Source: Bacteroidales bacterium UBA2287
Lineage (GTDB): Bacteria; Bacteroidota; Bacteroidia; Bacteroidales; Tenuifilaceae
Assembly (NCBI GenBank): GCA_002345675.1
Contig: DDWL01000044.1
Location: forward strand, 1-47,795
Reading direction: 5' to 3'
DNA: 47,795 nucleotides
The position numbers and the translations under genes were made by a program. Shown here piece by piece: positions 42,699 to 47,795 of this stretch. Below the pieces are notes generated by a model. That model was not told the DNA's origin and did no database searches. It saw only the letters and a list, made by a program, of their open reading frames with translations. Position 1 is the first letter of the stretch; each line of letters opens with the position of its first letter.

Positions 42699-43322
42699 TT
42701 ACTTTTGTGGATTGTTTTTTTGAGTGCTTTTCATTAAAATTTCGAAAAGTAGCTCACGAGCTCTAAAAAGTTGAGCCTTAACTGTTCCAAGGGGAAGCTC
42801 AAGTTCATCGGCAATTTCTTCGTACGAAAACTCTTTAAAGTAACGAAGCTCAATTAGTTTTCGGTAACGAGGTTTTAGCTTTGTAACCAGCGACTGAATA
42901 AGTTTTGCGTTTTGCTCCTTAATAAGAGTTTCCTCGGGGTCGAGGGTTCCCGATGGCAAACTGGCTGCTGGCGACGACGAAACACCCTCCGAGTCCTCGG
43001 TTGTATGGTCAATCGACACAAGGTTTGCCTTTCGCTTGCGAATAAAATCGATACAGTTATTTGTGGCAATTTTAAAAAGCCAAGTACTAAATGCGTAATT
43101 GGGAGTGTACTGATGAATATTTTTAAAGGCTTTGCCAAATGCTTCAATGGTAAGGTCTTCGGCATCGGACTTATTGTTTACCATTTTAAGCAAAAGGTAG
43201 TAAATGGAGTCGTGATAGCGACCATGAAGTTCTGCATAGGCTTTTTGGTCGCCTTGTATTGCCAGTTCAACAATGGCTAAGTCTTGTTTTGCTTTATCGG
43301 AAAGGTTTGGATTTAATTCCAT
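42699..43322 (-). CDS. ECF-type sigma-70 factor
   Basis: A 207-residue RNA polymerase sigma factor of the extracytoplasmic-function type. Region 2 lies at about 30-100 (DAEDLTIEAFGKAF, STWLFKIATNNCIDFIRKRK) and region 4 at about 145-200 (YRKLIELRYFKEFSYEEIAD, LPLGTVKAQLFRAREL). A 45-residue Ser/Pro/Glu-rich linker separates them. No anti-sigma gene is adjacent. Its start overlaps the stop of the glycosyltransferase by 10 bp. The stress or signal it answers is not visible. Confidence 0.92.
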   Translation of the reverse strand: MELNPNLSDKAKQDLAIVELAIQGDQKAYAELHGRYHDSIYYLLLKMVNNKSDAEDLTIEAFGKAFKNIHQYTPNYAFSTWLFKIATNNCIDFIRKRKANLVSIDHTTEDSEGVSSSPAASLPSGTLDPEETLIKEQNAKLIQSLVTKLKPRYRKLIELRYFKEFSYEEIADELELPLGTVKAQLFRARELLFEILMKSTQKNNPQK

Positions 43323-44458
43323 CGAAATTGCCTTGTGTTAAACTTGTTTGCTATCGATAGCCAAAAATACAACAAAGGAGAAAACAAATCATATATAAAC
43401 GAAATTAAAAACAATTTTGTTTCACATAAACGATTCATTGCAATTTTTAGTATAATTCCAGAGGTAAGCAATCGGAATGCAACAGCCGACCCAATTACAA
43501 TTGGGTAATAGTTGTCGACAAACATCCATATAGCTGAAATCCAGAATAATAATCGACTAAATGGCTCAAGTGTAAGCCATATTTTTATCGATGTTCGGTA
43601 TCGTGGCCCAGTTGTTAAGTGCCTTCGCTTTTGAAGCACCCACGAACTAAACGTTTTTCGTGGATTTGATAGGGTTTGCGAATCGTGCCCAAATTCAACA
43701 GTAGTATTTTTTTTAGTTGCCACTTCGTGAACAAAAAGATCGTCGTCGCCCGAATGGAGTGTGCCATGCGAAGCAAATCCTCTGTTTTTAAAGAATAGCT
43801 CTTTTCGGTACGCAAGGTTTCGGCCAACGCCCATGTAGGGTTTTCGCCATAGTGCAAAACTTAGGTAGTTTAGGCCAATGTAAAAGGTGTCGAAGCGAAT
43901 AATGCGATTAAGCAAACCTCTTTCGGGCTTGTACCCGCTGTAACCAAGAATTATTTCGGTGTCGCCATTAAAATTCGAAGCCAATGTTATAAGCCAGTTT
44001 TTCGAAAGAGGCATACAGTCGGCATCGGTAAGTACAAGCCATTCGTGCTTGGCAGCTTTAATTCCAATGGTAAGCGCCAATTTTTTTCCATGCGAAAATT
44101 TTGCATCTTGCTTAATAATGGTTGAACGCAGATGTTTATATTGATTTTTGTACTTTTTAAGTATTATGTCGGTATTGTCGAAAGAGCAATCGTCAACAAC
44201 AATAACTTCGAATTCAGGATAGTCCTGTTCAAGTACAGATGGTAGAAGCGCTTCGAGATTTAGCTCCTCGTTACGGGCGCAAATTACAACCGAAATGGGG
44301 GGTAACTTCGATTTCGAAACTTCGGGCTGTTTTGTTTTATATAAACCAATTCGGATATATATAAATAGGTAGTAAAAAAGTTGAATTAAAAGCGAAAGTG
44401 CAAAAACTGCTAAAAGACCAATTTCGAAAGGGCTTGATTCTAAGAATATTGATTTCAC
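43313..44458 (-). CDS. Membrane-bound family 2 glycosyltransferase
   Basis: A 381-residue GT2 enzyme with an N-terminal membrane helix (about 14-38), a GT-A catalytic domain and two or three C-terminal helices. VVICARNEELNLEALLPS, the VVDD pair (Asp89-Asp90), TDADCMP (about 144-150) and SGDDDLFVHE with a following KRRHLTTG match processive-type GT2 enzymes. It probably builds a surface glycan, sugar and acceptor unknown. It is first in an operon with the sigma factor and rsmG, oddly linked. Confidence 0.9.
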   Translation of the reverse strand: MKSIFLESSPFEIGLLAVFALSLLIQLFYYLFIYIRIGLYKTKQPEVSKSKLPPISVVICARNEELNLEALLPSVLEQDYPEFEVIVVDDCSFDNTDIILKKYKNQYKHLRSTIIKQDAKFSHGKKLALTIGIKAAKHEWLVLTDADCMPLSKNWLITLASNFNGDTEIILGYSGYKPERGLLNRIIRFDTFYIGLNYLSFALWRKPYMGVGRNLAYRKELFFKNRGFASHGTLHSGDDDLFVHEVATKKNTTVEFGHDSQTLSNPRKTFSSWVLQKRRHLTTGPRYRTSIKIWLTLEPFSRLLFWISAIWMFVDNYYPIVIGSAVAFRLLTSGIILKIAMNRLCETKLFLISFIYDLFSPLLYFWLSIANKFNTRQFRWN

Positions 44459-44631
44459 TTGTAGGTGTTTTTAATGGCACGACAAGTTTATTAAACATTT
44501 TTGGGTTTGCAAAGGTTCGAAGAGATTAATATTTGGTGATATAAATTTCTGTTGACAGGGGAAAATATTGATTTTTCAACTTTAATATGAACTTCTCGAA
44601 TAACTGTTGGCTGTAAACATAAATATTCGAG

Positions 44632-44663
44632 TTGAAATAGCTAACCTTTTTCCGTTATCTTTG
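44632..44663 (+). promoter_or_regulatory. Promoter of the tgt-lptF/G operon
   Basis: TTG at 44632-44634 and TATCTTTG at 44656-44663 with 21 bp between them fit the Bacteroidota promoter form. The start codon at 44682 leaves a leader of about 12 to 15 bases, so initiation is close to the start of translation. Confidence 0.55.
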
Positions 44664-44681
44664 ACAAAATTTTTTGATTAA

Positions 44682-45812
44682 ATGCAGTTTAAGGTTAAAA
44701 ATTCAGATAGTAATAGCCAAGCTCGAACTGGCGAAATTATTACCGACCATGGGGTTATTCCAACTCCAATATTTATGCCTGTTGGCACAATTGGAAGCGT
44801 AAAGGGTATAAGCCATAGGGAGCTCGAAAACGACCTCGATGCAAAAATTATTCTTGGAAATACGTACCACTTATACCTAAGGCCTGGGCTCGATATTATA
44901 AAGCAAGCTGGTGGTTTACATAAGTTTAGCTCGTGGGAACGACCAATATTAACCGATAGCGGTGGATATCAAGTTTTTTCGCTGGCTGCAAACCGAAAAT
45001 TAACCCCCGAAGGAGCCCATTTCCGTTCTCATATCGACGGGTCCAAGCATTTTTTTAGCCCCGAAGGAGTTGTTGATATTCAGCGAATTATTGGTGCCGA
45101 TATTATTATGGCGTTCGACGAGTGCCCTCCCGGAGATGCACCTTACGACTACGCAAAAAAGTCGCTTGCTTTAACCGAGGACTGGCTTTCGCGTTGCGTT
45201 AAGCATTTTGCCGAAACAGAGCCACTTTATGGCTACAGCCAAACTCTTTTTCCAATTGTTCAGGGATGCGTATACCCCGAACTTCGTAAGCGTGCTGCCG
45301 AAACCATAGCAGGGCTTAGTAGCGAGGGCAACGCCATTGGAGGCCTGTCGGTTGGCGAACCTGCCGATGTTATGTACGAAATGATTGAGGTTGTAAACGA
45401 AATACTTCCAAAGGAAAAACCTCGTTACTTAATGGGCGTTGGAACTCCCGAAAATATTTTGGAAGGCATTTCCCGTGGAGTTGACATGTTCGATTGTGTT
45501 ATGCCAACTCGCAATGGTCGCAACGGAATGCTTTTTACCAGCGAGGGCATAATTAATATACGCAATAAAAGGTGGGCCGACGACTTTTCGCCCATCGACC
45601 CTAACGGAACAGTATTTGCCGACAGCAGGTACAGCAAGGCATACCTAAGGCATCTTTTTATTTCGGCCGAAATGCTAGGGCCGCAGTTGGCCAGCCTACA
45701 CAATTTAGGTTTTTACCTTTGGCTGGTTGCCGAGGCTCGTAAGCGAATTGATGATGGAACTTTTACAGCTTGGAAAAATACTATGGTTAAAAAGGTTGCC
45801 ACAAGGCTATGA
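44682..45812 (+). CDS. tgt: tRNA-guanine transglycosylase, zinc-ligand cysteines missing
   Basis: A 376-residue queuine/preQ1 tRNA-ribosyltransferase that swaps guanine 34 of some tRNAs for preQ1 in queuosine synthesis. Asp92 (TDSGGYQVFS) and the nucleophile Asp268 (RGVDMFDCVMPTR) are present. The zinc site of the classical enzyme (CXCXXC plus His) is not: where the three Cys are expected (residues about 306-320) the sequence is DPNGTVFADSRYSKAYLRHL, and only the His (about 340, in LHNLGF) stays. This may be a Bacteroidota trait. Its last four bases overlap the LptF/G-like start. Confidence 0.93.
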   Translation: MQFKVKNSDSNSQARTGEIITDHGVIPTPIFMPVGTIGSVKGISHRELENDLDAKIILGNTYHLYLRPGLDIIKQAGGLHKFSSWERPILTDSGGYQVFSLAANRKLTPEGAHFRSHIDGSKHFFSPEGVVDIQRIIGADIIMAFDECPPGDAPYDYAKKSLALTEDWLSRCVKHFAETEPLYGYSQTLFPIVQGCVYPELRKRAAETIAGLSSEGNAIGGLSVGEPADVMYEMIEVVNEILPKEKPRYLMGVGTPENILEGISRGVDMFDCVMPTRNGRNGMLFTSEGIINIRNKRWADDFSPIDPNGTVFADSRYSKAYLRHLFISAEMLGPQLASLHNLGFYLWLVAEARKRIDDGTFTAWKNTMVKKVATRL

Positions 45813-46900
45813 AAAATTTAGGATTTAAAATAATCGACTTTTACATTATCCGAAAGTTTATCGGCACATACTTCTTTGCAATTATTCTAATTGTAGGTAT
45901 TGCTGTTGTTTTCGATGTTGCCGAAAAAATGGATGACTTTATGGGGAAAAACGCTCCCCTAAAAGCAATAGTTTTCGATTACTACCTAAATTTTATCCCC
46001 TATTTTGCCAATCTGTTTAGTTCGCTTTTTGTTTTTATTGCAGTTATTTACTTCACCTCAAAAATGGCTTACGACACCGAAATTATTGCGATACTCAGCA
46101 GTGGTGTTAGCTTTAGCCGATTAATGTTTCCCTTTTTTGTGGCAGCAGCCTTTATTGCAACCTTTTCATTTGCCCTTTCGAATTTTATTATACCTCCAGC
46201 AAACCGAGTTCGACTCGATTTTGAGAATACCTATGTTAAAAAAGCGCGATACAATACCGATCGAAACATTCATATGCAGGTTCGCCCAGGACTTTTTCTG
46301 TATATGCAGTCGTACAATAACTTTAGCGAAATTGGGTACAAATTTTCCATGGAAAAGTACGAAAATGGCAAGCTCGTTTCGAAACTTATGAGTGAGTTTG
46401 TAAAGTGGGATTCAACTACTAATAAATGGGCGGTAAACGATTACTATATTCGAAACTATTTAGCTGAAGGGGAAGAGATTATTAAGGGAGATAAAATTGA
46501 TACAGTACTTTTTATTCATCCATCGGACTTTTCGCGAAAGGTAAATGTTGTTGAAACAATGAATATGTTTGAACTAAACGATTTCATCGATCAGCAGCGA
46601 CTGCAGGGCTCCAGCACTGTTACCTTTTACTTAATTGAAAAGTATAGTCGGGTGGCATACCCTTTTTCAACGTTTATTCTCACATTAATTGGAGTTGCTC
46701 TTTCGTCGCGAAAGGTAAGGGGAGGTATTGGACTGCACATTGGCCTTGGGCTAGCCCTTAGCTTCAGCTATATTCTTTTTATGCGGTTCTCCACCATGTT
46801 TGCCGTTGGTGGCAGTATCGATCCGTTTATTGCCGTTTGGATTCCCAACGTTCTATACGCCATTATTGCAATGATACTGTATCGTTTGGCGCCTAAGTAG
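45809..46900 (+). CDS. LptF/LptG-family permease
   Basis: A 363-residue inner-membrane permease of the YjgP/YjgQ family, a part of the LPS-exporting LptBFG complex. Six membrane helices are arranged three and three (about 15-35, 60-80, 100-120, then 290-310, 315-335, 340-360) around a large periplasmic beta-jellyroll region. VKSSSP-like start YIIRKFIGTYFFAIILIV and SSGVSFSRLMFP (about 95-107) fit. It starts inside the end of tgt (ATGA overlap), so is translationally coupled. Whether it is LptF or LptG is not clear. Confidence 0.9.
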   Translation: MKNLGFKIIDFYIIRKFIGTYFFAIILIVGIAVVFDVAEKMDDFMGKNAPLKAIVFDYYLNFIPYFANLFSSLFVFIAVIYFTSKMAYDTEIIAILSSGVSFSRLMFPFFVAAAFIATFSFALSNFIIPPANRVRLDFENTYVKKARYNTDRNIHMQVRPGLFLYMQSYNNFSEIGYKFSMEKYENGKLVSKLMSEFVKWDSTTNKWAVNDYYIRNYLAEGEEIIKGDKIDTVLFIHPSDFSRKVNVVETMNMFELNDFIDQQRLQGSSTVTFYLIEKYSRVAYPFSTFILTLIGVALSSRKVRGGIGLHIGLGLALSFSYILFMRFSTMFAVGGSIDPFIAVWIPNVLYAIIAMILYRLAPK

Positions 46901-47012
46901 ATACTTATTAAATTAGGAATGTAATTAGTTTAAATTTAAGAATTTTCATAATTTTAGGTTTGATAGTGTTAAAGTACTTATCTTAAAATAAACCAATAAT
47001 AAATTAACTTCT

Positions 47013-47795
47013 ATGAAAACATCCTTATTTACATTGCCCTTTGTGGCAATTTCACTTTTTATAAGCGAAGTAAATGCCCAAGTTTTTAGCGAGCAAACCG
47101 AAATAAACCTCGTAGGTGTCGATGAAGGTAGCTTTGCCTGGGGCGACTATAATAATGATGGCCTATTGGATTTACAAATGTCCGGACTTATTTCTGCCCC
47201 TAGTAATAAAGCATCAATAATTTACAAAAATGACGGGAATAACTCCTTTACTGCTCAAACAGGTCAAATAGCAATTACTGCAATACATGGTGGTAGTTCC
47301 GATTGGGCCGATTATAATAACGATGGTTTTATCGATTTGCTCTTATCAGGTTATTCATATTTCTTCGATAGGTACACCCAAATTTACATAAACATTGAAG
47401 GTTCAGCGTTACAAGCTCAGACTAGCATTAACCTAGTTAATGTTGGAAGCAGTAGTGTTGTTTGGGGCGACCTAAATAACGATGGACTTTTAGATGCTAT
47501 AGTTTCTGGCGATTCTGGTTCTTCAAATACAAGAATTTACTTAAATAATGGTAACAATACATTTAATGAGCTGATTGGGCATAATATTGTGCCTCTTTTT
47601 TCTAGCTGTATTGCGTTAGGGGATTACGATAATGATGGTTTTTTGGATATTCTACTGACTGGATATAATGGGGTATCAGGAGTGTCAAAAGTTTACAGAA
47701 ACAATGGAAATAGTACTTTTTCTGAACAGACAGGAATTTTGTTGACAGGATTATCTGCTAGTAGAGTGGCTTGGGGCGATTATAATAACGATAAT
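47013..47795 (+). CDS. Secreted FG-GAP/VCBS-repeat protein, 3' end outside the window
   Basis: The first 261 codons of a secreted protein, cut by the window's right edge. A signal peptide (about 1-23, ending in VNAQ) leads to repeats of about 56 residues, each with WGDYNNDGLLDL-type calcium-binding loops (for instance near residues 45-60, 98-112, 150-162, 205-220) as in FG-GAP and VCBS proteins. Such proteins bind sugars or other cells and often end in a T9SS sorting domain, not visible here. A -7-like TAGGTTTG lies at 46955-46962. Confidence 0.88.
   Translation, partial: MKTSLFTLPFVAISLFISEVNAQVFSEQTEINLVGVDEGSFAWGDYNNDGLLDLQMSGLISAPSNKASIIYKNDGNNSFTAQTGQIAITAIHGGSSDWADYNNDGFIDLLLSGYSYFFDRYTQIYINIEGSALQAQTSINLVNVGSSSVVWGDLNNDGLLDAIVSGDSGSSNTRIYLNNGNNTFNELIGHNIVPLFSSCIALGDYDNDGFLDILLTGYNGVSGVSKVYRNNGNSTFSEQTGILLTGLSASRVAWGDYNNDN

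Noticed and set aside
1..47795. CRISPR array, tRNA or rRNA genes
   Set aside because: No regularly spaced identical repeats with unique spacers, and no cloverleaf-like or rRNA-like sequence, were found in any spacer.

Overview
The window looks like chromosomal DNA from a free-living or host-associated anaerobic or microaerophilic member of the phylum Bacteroidota, probably near the order Bacteroidales. The evidence is four-fold. There are type IX secretion (T9SS) C-terminal sorting domains on three large secreted proteins. The families present are typical of the phylum (gingipain-type C25 protease, DUF4294, SiaC/DUF1987, LptD-like, CDGSH pair). There is a futalosine-pathway menaquinone enzyme and a rubredoxin. 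The promoters that can be read match the phylum's TTTG / TAnnTTTG form, and Shine-Dalgarno sequences are scarce. The sequence is AT-rich, with intergenic stretches much richer in AT than the genes.

Layout. 1-4.1 kb: a YhhN-type membrane protein without a normal start codon, a TlpA-like thioredoxin, and a lipoprotein built from five 100-residue repeats. 4.1-8.5 kb: a deacetylase-like/GNAT-like gene pair, then FtsE-type ATPase and an MFS exporter on the opposite strand. 8.9-16.9 kb: two consecutive T9SS-exported proteases (C25 and M6) that share a nearly identical 1.6-kb 3' half. 17.3-20.8 kb: a secreted C1 aminopeptidase, a SiaC-like regulator, a 53-residue rubredoxin, a periplasmic repeat protein and a YgjV fusion. 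21.2-28.0 kb: dnaA, then an envelope block (MCE protein and amidase, divergent from LptD). 28.0-34.3 kb: pabA, ridA, a regulator/membrane-protein cassette, a doubly broken transglutaminase-FGE gene, and an iron-sulfur group with two CDGSH proteins. 34.3-41.5 kb: elbB, a tight PASTA / T9SS-cargo / rluD / ddl operon, and mqnE. 41.5-46.9 kb: rpmH, a glycosyltransferase / sigma factor / rsmG operon, then tgt and an LptF/G permease. The right edge cuts a secreted FG-GAP/VCBS-type protein.

Much of the window serves the cell envelope: LptD and LptF/G move lipopolysaccharide, MlaD-like protein handles lipids, the amidase, Ddl and PASTA protein handle peptidoglycan, and the T9SS cargo, lipoprotein and VCBS protein are surface or secreted.

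The most unusual non-coding content is a set of dispersed intergenic repeats: two copies of a roughly 145-bp nested inverted-repeat element (about 20.9 and 35.1 kb), two copies of a TAAGGTT-rich array (about 8.8 and 33.5 kb), a perfect 28-bp palindrome (4.04 kb), a short octamer array (8.53 kb) and a TCCCGATA hairpin near rpmH. No tRNA, rRNA, CRISPR array or intact transposase gene was seen. All functional calls are from reading motifs and family resemblance by eye; no database search was possible.
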